NCBI RefSeq assembly: GCF_000208745.1
Contig: NC_030854.1
Coordinates: 8,148,658 to 8,212,657, forward strand
DNA from: Theobroma cacao
Taxonomy: Eukaryota > Streptophyta > Magnoliopsida > Malvales > Malvaceae
DNA: 64,000 nucleotides
Direction of reading: 5' to 3'
Position numbers and translations under genes: made by a program. Within the stretch, counting starts at the first letter, position 1. Every line of letters starts with the position of its first letter. The notes beneath the pieces are model-generated. The model searched no databases. It saw nothing but the letters and a program-made list of their open reading frames with translations, and had not been told where the DNA came from. Below, in pieces: positions 47,333 to 60,235 of the stretch.

Positions 47333-47506
47333 CGCTCTCTTTCTTTCTTTCTTTCGTTTTCTCACTTTCTTTTCTTCCCAATAACAATAATGATGACCTT
47401 GAAGAAGGTTGAGAAATGAGAACAAGGTGAGTGGCAGTAGTATTTGTTTAAACACAGGGAAAAGCAACACGTTCGAAGCCACATTCAAGAGTAGGGAATT
47501 GGGTGC

Positions 47507-47517
47507 TTATATATATA
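47507..47517 (-). promoter_or_regulatory. TATA box candidate of the LOG gene
   Basis: TATATATATAA on the minus strand, about 175 bp upstream of the LOG start codon, a reasonable place for a plant core promoter. Confidence 0.5.
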
Positions 47518-48159
47518 GCCAAGTACTGTTTACTTTTGGGATATTTTTAATTTGGAAGGTAGAAAATATTTATTTTTTATTTAGAGAGAGAGGGAAAAAA
47601 AATAATCACAAAGTGGGAACTCTATTGGAAAATGGAGACGGGTGCTGCTGCTTTGCATTATATCTCAGTTTCACACTGTCAGCCAATAGCTTTCACCCAC
47701 GTGGCTAAAAAAAATCATCCTTCCAAATATTGTCATTTTTGGGGCTTGGCTTTGATTAATCAACCAACATGGATGATTTATATACATACGATAATTCATG
47801 TTTACAAATAAAGTTTGTTAAAATTGAATTATAAAACTTAATAATCCCTAAATTCAAAATATCTTAATTCTATAAGTTAATAATTAAATGTTAAGATGTT
47901 TCTTTCAAAGAGAAGACCTATATACATGCACAAGTTATTTGCTGCTTTTAAAAGATTTGAAAGCATGTTTTTACATAATATTAACATTTCTTTCCTGCAT
48001 AATTTTTCTAGCATGAAACCCTGTGAACAAACGAAATTGTTATCAGTCATAAAAGCAAAGATGCAAGTACGAAAATATTCTTGTTTAACTTCAATATCAA
48101 GAAACAAAAACTATAAGTGATGTTAAGAGAAAACCATAATCTTTTAACATTGATAACTC

Positions 48160-48826
48160 AAGATTTAGGATCAATTGGAACTTACTCTGGAGAGATTTTG
48201 GTTTCAGATCTTCCTCTTCGAATTTGTTTATTGAGACTATGGAGACTTTGTTTTTCAAATCTTCTTCTCTCTCAATTGTGTGTCAAATGATTTGAAGGAA
48301 CGTTGTATTTATAGTGTTAAATAAGAGATTTCAATGAGAATTTAATCTCTTTGATTTATTTTTAAATTATTTTAATTTGATTAGAATAAAAGCATGATTC
48401 ATAAATGGCGTTTGATTGGTCAAATTCTAAGTCTTTGAATTTTGATTAATTGAATTTGAGTTTTATCTTTAAATTATCTTAATTTATTTATAAATAAATT
48501 GGATAACTATATTTGAATTTTAGTAAATTTATTTAGAGATAATCTCAATAACTTAGACGTGAATTTTGATTGGCCAAATTTAGACATTCTCTAAATTATC
48601 TCAATTTATTTAGAGATTTAATGGATGAGTCATAGATGAATTTTAATTCCCAACTATGTGTCTTTGATATATTTAGTTAAAAAAATTAATTATTTTTTAA
48701 TTAATTATATCTCTAACTTAAATGGTGTCATGGAGGTACAAGGTTTGTCTTTGAACAACTTTTCAATTTACTAATTTTGAAAGACATGTGGCATCTTGTA
48801 ATTAGATAAAATTTTTTACCTTCTAG
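48160..48826 (-). repeat. left LTR-like repeat of the gypsy element (3' LTR, truncated)
   Basis: Matches 60740-61426 in the same orientation: gtttattgagact (48225 and 60808), aattgtgtgtcRaatg, tgagaatttaatct and the terminal ctaattttgaRagacatgtg phrases. It lacks the first 500 bp of the right copy, so it is truncated or rearranged. Confidence 0.65.
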
Positions 48827-48829
48827 AAA

Positions 48830-50400
48830 TGCCTCATCAAGACTTGTTCACGAATGATTTTTAACGTAACAAATGGACAAGTTTTGAAATTTGATTTGAT
48901 TTGACATCAATATTTTCTTATATTTTTCATTTCAAGAGAATATTTGCATAGCTAAAATCCTTTAACGAGAGTATGCTGGACTCTTAGCATATGTAGAATT
49001 AATTGAAGAAACTCATTCTTGATTTCAGGATTTAATTGGAACTATCGTACATCCTTAACATACTTTAGTTTTATTCAACTCATAATCATGAAAGAATTAC
49101 GCTTCGACTTTAATTGAATGTCATGGTTGCTTCTTAACTGAATAGCAATAAAGTAATCCCAAAAGAATCACTTCACCATTTTAATTGATGACACATTCTC
49201 CACCAATTAGAAGAAATACTTGCTTCCAATTAATAATTTACTCCCTAATCAATTAGGAGTAGATGTTGCTTCCAATTGATAATTCACTCCTTAATCACTT
49301 AGTAGATCAAAAATCAATCACACAGCCTAAGGTGCACTACGAATCTGATTTAAGCTATGCAACCAGCCTATGGGTAGAATTCTTTACCAATTTGATAGTT
49401 AACTCGATTTGTCCTCTATAAAAATAAAGTTCCCTTTCCAATTTTTTGCACATCAAAACAATTCATGTTTTGCAACCTTTCAATTTAAAAGCTAGTTGCC
49501 ATTATATTAGAAGAATTCTCCATCCTCCTAAGATCATAAGGTGATGTCGCTTTTTTTTTTTCTTTTTCTTTCACTAGAATTGTCTTTCTTTTGTTCACTA
49601 TCCTACTTTTTGCTTGATGTTTTTAGCTAGATTGATAACTCAAAAACAATTAAACCATTCATAGGCATATCTCTTGCCCCTACTTGCTCGCTTTATCAAG
49701 AAACGTTTTTGCATGGTTATTGCTTCAAGTTATTTCGAAATTCTACTTTAAGCTTTGTTTGATAGTTTGCCTACCACCTTGCTAGCCACTGTCCAATTCT
49801 TGCAACTACTGCTTAGCTTCTTTCCAACTACAATTTTTTTGGCTTCTTTCCAAATTGTAATTTTTTTTGGCTTCTTATTGCAATCTTTCTTGGTTCATTT
49901 CTTGCTATGGTTTTCTTGGTTTGTTGCAATCTTTCTTGATTCTTTTCTATTGCTGGAATTTCTCAGTTCCTTTGCTTGTCTTCACTTGATTTTTTTTATC
50001 TCTCGCATATTGACACTTTATTCAAGTCTTTCAATTTCCCAAATCTTAATCTCTTAGCCAAAATTTTTTTTAGTCACAAGAGATTCGACAATAATAATCA
50101 AGAGAAAGAAAGATCTAAGCACTAGTGAGCATAACTTCATATTGCTCCCATGTTCTTGGTCTTTGTCCTCATCCTTTCTTATTCACAAGATTATATGGCC
50201 ATTTTCTTCCATGAGCTTTTTAGTGTGCAACCTTGAATCTTGGATAGGTTCCTTGTACTGAATTTTAATAACTTCTTGAAAAGCACTATGTCATATTCTT
50301 TTCTCTTTTAGTCTTTTACCATGGTACACTTTAAAGACTACAAAGATCATCTTCTCATTCTTTACACGAAAGATGAAACATGAAGAAGGGATTATTTATT
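48830..50400. other. gypsy internal or flanking DNA, unrecognised
   Basis: AT-rich and T-rich. The frame 49755-50057 (+) is a Phe/Leu-rich product of repeated tttcttggct-type phrases, not a convincing protein. Confidence 0.4.
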
Positions 50401-51900
50401 CCCTTAGGCATACCTATATTTGGTTCGATTTTATCATCCCAGGTATCAACACTTATTGCTTCTATCACTTTGGAAGAATGGTCCTCTCAGCCCACCAAAG
50501 CTTCAACATCTTCCTTAAGAACATGATATCTTCAATCTCATCTTCTAAATAAAATTTCAAGCCATTAGAGATTTGTCACCTTGTGAAGTCACATAATTTC
50601 ATGTGAAGCCTATTGGGAGAACTCCCTTCAAGATTATTGAAGAATTTAATGATATTTTCTAAATATTAGGAATAGGGTAATGAAGTGTTGTTTTTCTTGC
50701 GTGATGCAAAGATTGATGATGCTATTTGTTATGCATCTTTGTACATTTCTAATCAAAACAAGGATGTCATTTGCAAATTTTACGATGGTTGATGCCCAAC
50801 CTGGAACTCCTTCCATATTGCCTCTAAAGAAGCTTCCCTTCCATTATGAGGTTTACACAAATTTTGGTTGTCTTTTTATTTATCATTGGCTTTATGAAGT
50901 TATCTCTTGTACCGTAGAATTAATTAGTGTTGACGACAAAGCGAGATTCTTCCCCAAGAGCTATGAGTATTTATTTGTCATCTTTCAATATTTAAATAAA
51001 AGAAAAAATGACCAAGGAAAATTCTTCGTGGAGCATTGGACAACTTTTGGTTTTTAGGCAAATTATGTTACTAGAAGCCTTTTGCTCAAAAAGCAAAGAA
51101 GTTAAACTCATCTTGAATTTAGGCAAAGTCCTTCTAGAATCATTTGAAAGCATGAAACTTGGCATTGACAGCAAACAAATAATGCAATGAACTTAACATT
51201 AGAGACAATTCAAAAGCAGACATTTGTTTGGCTACTTTCTTTGTTTTTGCTGGCTTTGTATTTATTCTTCCAAATGCAAACTCTGACATTCGATCACAGA
51301 CATTTGAAATTGCTAGCTTTATGGAGATTAAAAATAAAGGTGTTAACCTTGCCATTCGATTATTGATCAAAATTTACCAATGGTTGAACAAAGTTACACT
51401 TTCTATTGAAGTAAGTTCCTTAGATGCATATTTCCTAGTTCACCACGTCTATGGATGGTTGAATCACCATTTTGAAACTCACTTTCGAACTTCACAAGAA
51501 GTAACTAGACCTATGACAATTAAATTCTCAAGAGAAGGTGAAGCCAAATATTTTGATGAACATGAAGCACATAAGTTGACTCACATAAATATGGTGTGAA
51601 ATACCAACTTATTTTCCAAAAACACAGATAAGATCATCATTGATAATAGGATATTTGATTTTACATATCATAATTATCTTACTAGTTTTCACTCCAACTA
51701 GTTGCATGTTCTTTGTAATAAGGCCATTATTATAGAGCATGATAGTCTTTATTGATTTGAAAGACAATTTGACTTCTATCAAAATATTCTTGGAGTTTTT
51801 CAAACCAACATTTTGAAACATTTTTCTATCTAACCTTTGTGTTGATCACAAATTAAGTGTCAAAAAAATCCAACTTACAGAAGGAATTCACTTCAGTAGC
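50400..51900 (+). pseudogene. plant mobile domain (PMD) relic, antisense inside the gypsy element
   Basis: Plus-strand frames resemble the PMD of MAIN-like transposon proteins. The 51228-51599 frame has FVFILPNANSDIRSQTFEIA, a IYQWLNKVT block, VYGWLNHHFETHF and the MTIKFSREGEAKYFDEHEA block. These match the family pattern 'R---F--A', 'IYRGLN-I', 'HY-YGWLAEYF-T' and 'M-KYSGEGAAKYFD--EAR'. Further on, near 51740-51800, FERQFDFYQNILGVF resembles the 'RFSRQFGFYQD-PG' motif. An upstream piece at 50680-51057 probably belongs to the same protein. Stops and frameshifts show decay. The gag and protease relics in the same element are on the other strand. Confidence 0.55.
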
Positions 51901-53989
51901 TATTTAATGGCTTAAATCATGAATTTCTAAGAGAAGTACAAACTTGATTTACTATTCAAGTATCATTATCATCTTGGTAAATTCATCATCGCATTTACAA
52001 TTTTAGGTACAAAGATTTGGACCATTCTTAATCTAGAAAAAGTGTTTTTTTTTTTTAATTTTGGCATTTGGATTGACTGAACTTGATAATGAAACCAAGC
52101 TCCTTACGTACCTTAACTTTTTCCTAACTTATCCTTTTGAGGATTTTCAATTTAGCGAATCATTTTTTAGGGGTAGTTTAAACTTTTACTTAAGCATATC
52201 TGATCTTCAAATATAGTAGCACTTTAAGAACTTGTGATTACTAGGGCAATTTTCTTGGGATTGTTTCTTCATTAAAAACATGATTAGATGTGTGGATCTC
52301 TATTTCTTCAAGTCCTTCTTCCTTTAAAAATGAAACTTGTTTGTTATAACCATTGTGTGCTTCTCAGTCTTTAATGCTCCACTAATTGTTACAACTCATT
52401 TACTTTGTCTTTTCATTCAAGAAAGGGATTGTACTATGATAATCCTTTGACTTATCTAACATGAAGCTTTTTCCTTTCTTACTTTGCGAGAATTTTTTTG
52501 AAGTTTGACTTTTAAGCCTTACATTCATGGGCTTACTCAAAAAAGTTTGGATGTGTTTTTCCTCAATTTGATCAAAAACTTCAACTCTATTCGAAGGTAT
52601 ATTTAAATGATCAAAAATTGAAGTTCAAGTCAAAAGCAAACCTAAGATATCAAAAATTGAAAGTCTAAAGGCCTTAATTGGATTTTTCTTATCTTCATTA
52701 ATTTCTTCCATCATTACACATCTTGAAGCTTCTTTATGAATTTTCAATTTTAATGGAGAAAACCCAGAGGCCAATAAGGTCGAAGTGCTTGCAATTAGAG
52801 AGGCTTTCAAGTTGTTCAGGGTCTCTAAATGGGTTGTGAGTTTTGCATTAATGGTTGAGAATGATTCGAGCAATGCAATTAGTTGGTTCTTCCATCCTAG
52901 GAAAGCTCTATGGAGGTTGAGGAGGAAGATTCTAGTTTTGGAAAGGTTTAGGAGGAAAGTGAGAGAATGTCGAATGACGAAAATTCCTAGAGAAGCAAAT
53001 GGTGTAGTGAATGATCTTGCCAAATTCAAGATTCGAAGGGACAAGGAATTTCTTTTGATTTTAGATTAAAATGTAAAAGGGCACTTATGGTTAGAATTGG
53101 TTGCTTTCATAATATATGTCTGCGGATATTATTTTTTCTTGTTAATTCTTTATTTTTTCTTTTCTTTTTTTCTCCAGGGAGGTGTTCATTGATATTACAC
53201 ATGATCAGTTTTTTTATTCTAGTGGGTGTTTCTTTTTTAGGCCTCAAGTTACTTAGCAGAACCCCCTGATGATGAAACAGGTTGATAACAAACCATGGTA
53301 AGAAGCCTAACTTACTAAAGGAAAAAGTGAAAAAAAAAAGATAAAAAGGAAAAGGAAAAAAGAAATAAAGTTAGAGGAAAAATCAAAATCGAGGAAAAAA
53401 AGAATTGAGAAAATTGAAGGAGGGGTCGGATAGAGTAACTATCTTCTTTGCACACAACTTTCCTAATTGGGTTTGGAGCTTTGTTACGTTAGGGGGAATA
53501 GGTGTTTTAATTTTTGTCTTTTTGTTTGTTGACTTGAGTGAAATCAATGAGGTTGTTTTAAGTGGGGAAAGGTTGATTTTTCTTGTGTCAATCTCTTGTG
53601 CTTATTTTTGATCCAAACACCTTAGTGGTTGCTTATCCTTGCTTTTTTCTTGGGAAGGGGGTGGGTGAGGTAGGATTACTTTCAGTAGTGTCGTTTGGCT
53701 TTAGGTTGGTCTGATTTTCTCCCTTGGTTGAGAAACGACCTCTTTCACTTGATGTTGTGTTTGATTCAGACACTTTTCCATGTTGAGCACTTGGTGAAGG
53801 GGAGTCAAATGGAGGTTCTTGCCTTGTTTTTGCCTTTCGTCTCTTGTGTTTCAACTTGGTTTTATGTTGGCTGATTTAGGGGTGGTCGTGATTGTTGAAT
53901 TGTTGTCAAGGTTCCTTAGGGATTTTGATTACGTTGTTTAAGGATAAGAAGTCAAAGCAAGGTATAAAAAGTTGTGCAATAAGAAATAA

Positions 53990-54185
53990 TAAAAAATAAA
54001 AAAGGAAAAAAAAGAAAAAATGAGAAAAAAAGAAAAAAAAGAAAAAGAAGAAAAAGGAAAAGAGAAAGAGGAACAAAAAGAAAAAGATAGATAAAAAAGA
54101 GAGAAAAATAAAAGAAAAGGGAAAAGATAAAAAAGAAAGGAAAAAATAAAGAAACAAATTAAAAAAAGAAAAAAAATAAGAAAGA
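53990..54185. repeat. A/G-rich purine tract
   Basis: About 200 bp almost purely A and G on the plus strand, dominated by gaaaaa-type units; a similar shorter tract lies at 53310-53420. Both lie in the LINE 3' region. The long Phe-rich frame on the minus strand here is a by-product. Confidence 0.8.
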
Positions 54186-54417
54186 AAAGAAAATCTTGTG
54201 TTTTGCCATTTTCTTACACTAGGGTGTTCTCGTGTATTGATGGAATGCCTTGGACAATTTTACCTTGTTGTCCTTTTTTAGTTTTTTGGATGTGGTTCTA
54301 GTTCTTTAAGTCTTTTTTTGTGGGAAGAAGAGGGAAGAATGGGGGGATTTCTCTAGTGATGGGATGTTGATTTTGATGATTTTGCTAGGGATATAGAATA
54401 GGGGCTTTTAGAGGCCG

Positions 54418-54477
54418 GGGGGGGGGGGGGGGGGGGNNNNNNNNNNNNNNNNNNNNNNNNNNNNNNNNGGGGGGGGG
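54418..54477. other. poly-G run around a 32-N gap
   Basis: Eighteen or more G, then 32 N (54437-54468), then nine G. The gap of non-standard length inside a homopolymer suggests masked or unresolved bases rather than a scaffold join. Confidence 0.9.
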
Positions 54478-55649
54478 CTTTGAAAGGTGGGTTATAAGTC
54501 TATTGGTCCATTGATGGCGGGAGAAGACGGACCTAGTACGGAGTAAGGGGGAAGGGGGAAAGGGGGTATATCCCTCGTGTTTTGTGGATCTTATTTGCTT
54601 TGGAGTTTTAGGGGGAACAAGAATACATGTGAGGGTTTAGGAGTTGGTGATCGATGGATCCTTTGTTTTTGCCATGGTGAATCCTTTTTTCTTTTTCAAC
54701 TTGGGTTATGAAATTTTCTGGGTTGTGCTTTTTCTTACTTGAGTGATGGGAGGCTTTGTTGAAGGACTCTGGCAACGAGTCATGATGGTCATTGAGCTAA
54801 ATTTCGTGATGCTGCTGTTGCGCGACTATCTTTTTCCTTGGGTGCTCATGTTTGTGAGTATGGACATTGATCTTTCTCTCTAGCTCTTCGCTTCGGGTTT
54901 TAAGAGGTGCAGTTGAGTGTGTTGTCTTTGAGCTTGCGTTTTGCTATTTCGGCTTGTTGTTACTCAACTACATCATTCATGTTAGGTTATTAGTGGGTCT
55001 TGTCTTGACTAATTTTTTATGGCTTCTTTTTAGTGCCTTTTCATTTATTCTCTTGAGATGAGGCTATTCTCTTTGTTCTTCGATGTTGTTCTGATATCTT
55101 TGGGTTTTTGGGCTAAAGGTTGTAATGCTTGGTCTTTTTGGTTTATTGCTCTCTCTTTGTTTATCACAGGCTAATAGAAAAAGGGTAGAGAGCTTCTTGT
55201 GGATTTTCCAGCTCATCTAGGTTAGGAGATTGTAGTTGAACCTTAGTTATTATCTCTTTTTGTAATTGTATATATTCTACTTTCGCACAAACCAAACTCT
55301 TCATGCCATTAGAGTCTTTAACAAATAGTTAGAGACTTGAGTTGGCATGGTGGTTTAGTGCTAATAAAATCATCTTTCAAAAAAAAAAAATGGAAAAAAA
55401 TCCAAGCCTTGGCTTTAAAGTTTCAATAAGATTAATTTTTTTTTCATCGAACATTACGAATCTTGGTGGAATTTTATGTGGTCTTTTTATTTAGCTCACT
55501 TAATTTGTGTACCAATTTGGTAACATCCTTTTGCCTGTATCTAACCCTTCTAAGGCTTAAAAACTGTTGACTCTTCTAAACTAGTAAGTGGAAGATTCAA
55601 ATTCTTTAAACCTTAAATAATTTCATCATTCCCGTCAATAGGTGCAAAC

Positions 55650-56440
55650 AATTTTTTTTTTTTTTTAGTTTTGCCTTGATGGTTCTCCTTCATCATTTGG
55701 GTGACCAAGTGTAGGTTGTAATTCCTCTACAAAGGTATTCTCCAAGTTAAATTTAACATCAACGAAATGTGCCCATACTATAGTAAATGGATTAGAATAT
55801 GCAACAACTATCTTTACTTGACAATTTCTACAATATTTAAAACATTGACTAAATGTTGAAGTGATCACATCATTGTGATGTATCCATGATCACTTAAATA
55901 ACATGTTGTATGTTGCCTTTACGTCAATCACATAAAATAATGGATTTGATTCCATGCCATCAATGTAAAGTTGGAGTCTAAACTTTCCTAAAAGCCTTTT
56001 GCCCTCATTGATTGAAACCTAGGACCATCAAGCGATTTTTCTATAGTTCATTTAATGGAACTCCAAGTTTTTTCATTATCTTTAAAGAAGGTATATTGAT
56101 AACAAATCCATCATTTATCAAAATTTGATTGATCTTTTATTCATGAATATATTTCACAACAAATAGAGGTTGATTGTGAGGAGTAAACTCTAACAATAAT
56201 CTTCATTAAAAAAAATTAATTTTTGAACCATAAGAAAGATTATATTTGAATTTCACTTTGTCTTTACTCTCAACATCTTCATCAACTTGGTAGCCAAACA
56301 TGGGAGCCAAACTTTCATTTCTAAATTAAATTGGCATGAATTCATTCGAGGTAATTAGGTGTTTAGACTTCTGCACGATTGAATTTTCATGCTTAAATGG
56401 AATTTGTTTTTCATCAAGTTGCCTTCAGCATTAGCTTTGT
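55650..56440 (-). pseudogene. Ty3/gypsy aspartic protease relic
   Basis: Minus-strand pieces: LLEFTPHNQPLFVVKYIHE, then KINQILINDGFVINI where active elements have 'LVDGGSAVNI', then KIMKKLGVPLNEL, and nearer 55660-55900 a SWIHHNDVITSTFSQCFKY stretch like 'PWIH--GVVPSTLHQCFKY'. These are the order and spacing of the protease region of plant gypsy elements. The active-site triplet is altered and stops are present. Confidence 0.65.
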
Positions 56441-56483
56441 TGTTGATTGTTTTATTACCCTGGATCTTCTTGACACTTGTTTA

Positions 56484-58496
56484 TGTTGGGTGAAGTCTGA
56501 TCATGCATTAAATGCAAATAAAACGTAGCAAAAATAAATTTAAAAAATTAAATTTGTGCCTCACCCTCATAGGATCTCTTTCATGCTAAATTGAGTACAT
56601 AATTAAATTAAAAATAAAAGTATATGATCAGATCACTTTACCTAAATAACAAAGGTTGATGAATCCTTTGTTAAATCACCAAATCAGCTTTCGAAAAGCT
56701 CAAACACATCAGCCCGGTTGTTGCAAACCAAAGCTGTCTAAGGAATCCTTGTGCCTCTAATGGTGATCCACACCAATGAATGAGAAAATCCTTCTGTAAG
56801 GATTGAGAGTGCTAAGCCTTGACAATGTGCTAGCAAATGAGTTTCATAAGCTCATAATCCATACAAAATTGTGGGGCTGAACACACAAAAATGAAGTGAA
56901 TGAAAAACTATTTTCTTCACATAATGAACGGCAAGACAAAAGAATTTCTAATGTTCCGTTCACTTTTTTTTTCAGCCGTTTCCACTCACTTTGTATGGAG
57001 GCTATAGCAAGATATTTATACCTTGGATTAATTTTAAACCCTAATTACAAAACTATTTTGTAATTACCAATTAATCCAATCATTTGATTAAATAATTTAA
57101 TTAAGTCCTTAAGAAGCCCAATTAACTTAATTGTTTATTTAATTAATTAAGCCAAATATCTTAATTAAACAATTCAATTAATTAAGCCTAACAATTTATT
57201 TAAACAATTTTAATCAATTAGGCCCAATGACTTAATTAAACAAATTTAATCAATTAGGCCCAATGACTTAATTAAATAATTTAATTAATTAGGCCCAATA
57301 ATTTAATTAATTAGGCACAACTTAATTGAACAATTTTAATCAAGTGCTTGAGAAGCTAATAACTTCTAATTTGATTAAGTCCAACTTAATCACCTCTCCC
57401 ATTTTATTTTCAATATTCATTTTAGGTGTGTGACCTATTAGGCTTCTAACATGTTGACAATGAACTCAACATATAATTCTTAAGTTAAACTTAAAATTAG
57501 ATAAATTTAAACTACTTTAAATTTATCATTAATCAAGTTAACTACCTAGAGTTCATAGATCAAGATTGGGATCTAGCAATCCATCATGGCCACCCAAATG
57601 TTAAAAGAGTCAAGATGGTTTGACTCAACCTTTCAGTGATCAGCCTTTCAATGTAATTCATTCCCTCATCATATATCCCGGAGATGATAAGAGCATGGTG
57701 CAGTGTCTACTCTTATTGACCTCCATATTCGTTCTTAAAGTTTGATCATCAGCTTTATAAAGACTTATGAAACTCCTTTCATAATCTTTAAGTCGCCTTG
57801 GTCAAGGACTTCAATAAGCTAATATCAACCAAGAATAGCTAGGATATGTCCCCTACATCACTTGGGGTGGTGATTCCTATCTTGACCACTTATTTGCCTT
57901 CACATGCTTTATGTTATACTCAAAAGCATCCTGTTTTGGCATCCTTGGTTAGACACCCGTAGGGATGAAATCAAAGCATAGCACTCCACACATAAGACAA
58001 CCTAGTGTTTAAAGTTTAGGGAGTGTTTACACAACTGACACATGAAAAGTATTGCACAGACACTTGAGTGAAATACCAAATGCACTTCTCATGGCGGGTC
58101 ATGTTCAGTGAACTTGCTCTCCTAGGCAAACTTCTACATTCTAGTTCTAAGTATCTCTATACTTCAACCTATGAGATCAGTTGCTTACTTCTCAAGTAAG
58201 GAACATAGAATGTACCAATCTTTAAGCATCATTGATGTGCAGTCTCAATGATACATTGACCAGGAACATTTTGAGATTACGCTTTGATGCATAAGGATTT
58301 CATAACTGTAACCTATTACAGTTCCTTTGCAAGGCATATTAATCTCATGGACTTCATCCAATTAGACTTATAACTTGTTATAATAGATGTCTTATTGATG
58401 AACGAAAACCTTTAATCATTCAACATGAATGATGTTGTTGCATGATTGGAATCAAGCCTTAACCAATCCCAATTGATTGCAGAGCCCATCCTAACA
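56484..58496. mobile_element. 2.0-kb solo LTR with exact 5-bp target duplication
   Basis: Begins TGTTGGG and ends CCTAACA, a TG...CA LTR with short inverted ends. The pentamer GTTTA lies directly before (56479-56483) and after (58497-58501). The 2013 bp carry no recognisable coding sequence, and no second LTR or internal region is present, so a solo LTR left by recombination is the simplest reading. The parent family was not identified. It sits between the gag and protease relics of the gypsy element. Confidence 0.8.
57105..57335. repeat. tandem minisatellite inside the solo LTR
   Basis: Several imperfect copies of a roughly 35-bp unit of the form atcaattaggcccaatgactt + aattaaacaattta, differing in length and bases. 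Confidence 0.75.
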
Positions 58497-59149
58497 GTTT
58501 AGACTTAAGAGGGTTCTTTTTTCGACCTTATTAATGGGTAACTAGGACATCCTTCGTTGTCTTGATTTTCAATTGTTTAGCGATAAGTATTGCCCTTATT
58601 TTCTTGAAGATTCATTACTTCACTCGCATTTAAAGTTAGCATGATGGTATCCAAATATCCAAATTTTATAATTGTACTTAATACATTAAGTTGAGAAACC
58701 ATACTTGTTAATGATGTGAGGTTTGATGGCACAATTTCTTCCTCAAATTCAATTTTTCCATTTTTATAAAGCCCTATGATTTTGTCTTTCAAAATGAAGG
58801 ATTTTTCAATAATCAAAAACTGATACTTGCAATAGTTGGCTAATACTTGCAATAGTTGGCTCATTTACTCCATCAACTTATTCAAGCCACTTCTTTTTTG
58901 GAAACTAAATAAGCTTAGCCTTCATGAGGTTTTCCAACATGTTTGGAACATTTGAATTAAGGAAGAGATATTGCTTTTCATGTTTTTCCTTCAAAGAGGT
59001 CTTATCTTTACTTTTATCTCAAGAAAGAGCAAGATTTCCTTTTTGAGATTTCTTTGAATTGGTGGACATATAAAAGGCTTGGTGTTCACAGTCATAGATT
59101 GTTTACTTTCACCTTTATCAATTCATGTTTACCCTTTTTGTGAACGTTT

Positions 59150-60100
59150 TGCTTCTCCCTACCTTTATTTTGATGTTGAATAAAAGGTCCTCGATTCCCA
59201 ACAATACACATGCTTAACTTCATGCCATGCACACGGGTAGCTAACTCTTCGAAACTCTAAGGGTTAATGGCTTGTAGAATATAATATAAACCTTAATTCA
59301 TTTGTTAGAAGCTCATATCGAAAGTAGATTACTTAAACAATTATTCTTTGCAATTGAGACTCAAATTTCTACACTTGTGGACATAATAAATCACAAGCAT
59401 ATTTCCAATAATGTGAAATTGTGAATTTAATCTTGCTAACTACTCAACAATTATTGTAGAAGCAATTGAGGAATTCACAATTTGCTTGTTCTCAACTATC
59501 AATTGTCTTAGGCTTAAGATTAATATACCCGTCAAAGGTGTTACCTTTTAAAAATTAAAAAATTGCTTCACCATGAGATCACTGTTGGTGTCAGTATTAT
59601 AGAAGTTTCCATAAAGTGTTCAATGGTTGTTGAGGCTTTCCTTTATTGTCTAATCGTTGGAACTTTGGTGGTTGATAACTTTGAAGAATCTTCATGTAAT
59701 CAATCCTTTGGGAATAAGGTTGAGTGATGCTTTTAACTTGTTTCTTGATGGCTTCTATGATAAATTCTTTAAGTTGATTAGAAAAAAACTATTTGAAGAT
59801 CTTCTGCATGTATCTTAAAGGGATTTTCACCAACGTTTTGAAAAATTTAATGTTTGTTTTGATTTGGAGCAACTTTTTTTTTTTTTTCATTTAGACTTTC
59901 AATTTTCTTCATCATGAAAGCAATTTGGTCATCTTTTTCTATGATTTCTGTTGCAAGGGATTCCATGGTTTTTGGAAGAAGAGCAACTTGTTCTTCAAGA
60001 GAAATTGTGCTTGTTGTCATGACAATCACCCCCTCAAAATTTGCATTGATGACAAATTTTGCCAAAGTGAGGATGCAAAAATTTTTTCTAACTTTCAAGT
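59150..60100 (-). pseudogene. Ty3/gypsy gag relic
   Basis: The 59847-60098 frame has TTSTISLEEQVALLPKTMES followed by a region with EKDDQIAFMMKKIE, a common N-terminal layout of plant gypsy gag. Downstream broken frames give LSLNCKE and, near 59225-59260, FEELATRVHGMKLSM, matching the frequent 'FEELATRAHDMELS' gag motif. Several stops. An unassigned frame at 58577-58864 (-) follows. Confidence 0.7.
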
Positions 60101-60235
60101 TGGATAAGACTTGAAAGTTGGCTGCTTGTTGTCACAATTCTTCTTAAGAGGCATTGCAATTTGAAATTTTAATTTCTGAAGGAAAGAGATAACATGCAGA
60201 GATTGCCCCATTGAGTGTCAGAAATTTTTATATAC

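Larger units (their letters stand above)
52763..55390 (+). mobile_element. 5'-truncated LINE with poly-A tail and target duplication
   Basis: The left part encodes the RNase H-like end of a plant LINE ORF2: NKVEVLAIREAFKLF, then KIPREANGVVNDLAKFKI (about 52770-53060). A 2.3-kb 3' region follows, with purine-rich stretches, an N gap and a typical LINE end ctaataaaatcatctttca plus a run of A (55379-55390). Candidate target duplication: aatggagaaaa (52752-52762) and aatggaaaaaa (55389-55399), one mismatch. The insertion splits the minus-strand gypsy element. Confidence 0.75.

Noticed and set aside
49755..50057. 100-residue Phe/Leu-rich plus-strand frame that looks like membrane segments
   Set aside because: Made of repeated T-rich phrases in transposon DNA; no conserved feature, probably not a protein.
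53906..54157. Phe-rich open frame on the minus strand
   Set aside because: It is the complement of an A/G tract; low complexity, no family resemblance.
57105..57335. Regular spaced repeats that could suggest a CRISPR array
   Set aside because: Units are imperfect, contiguous and AT-rich without unique spacers, inside an LTR of a plant genome; it is a minisatellite.
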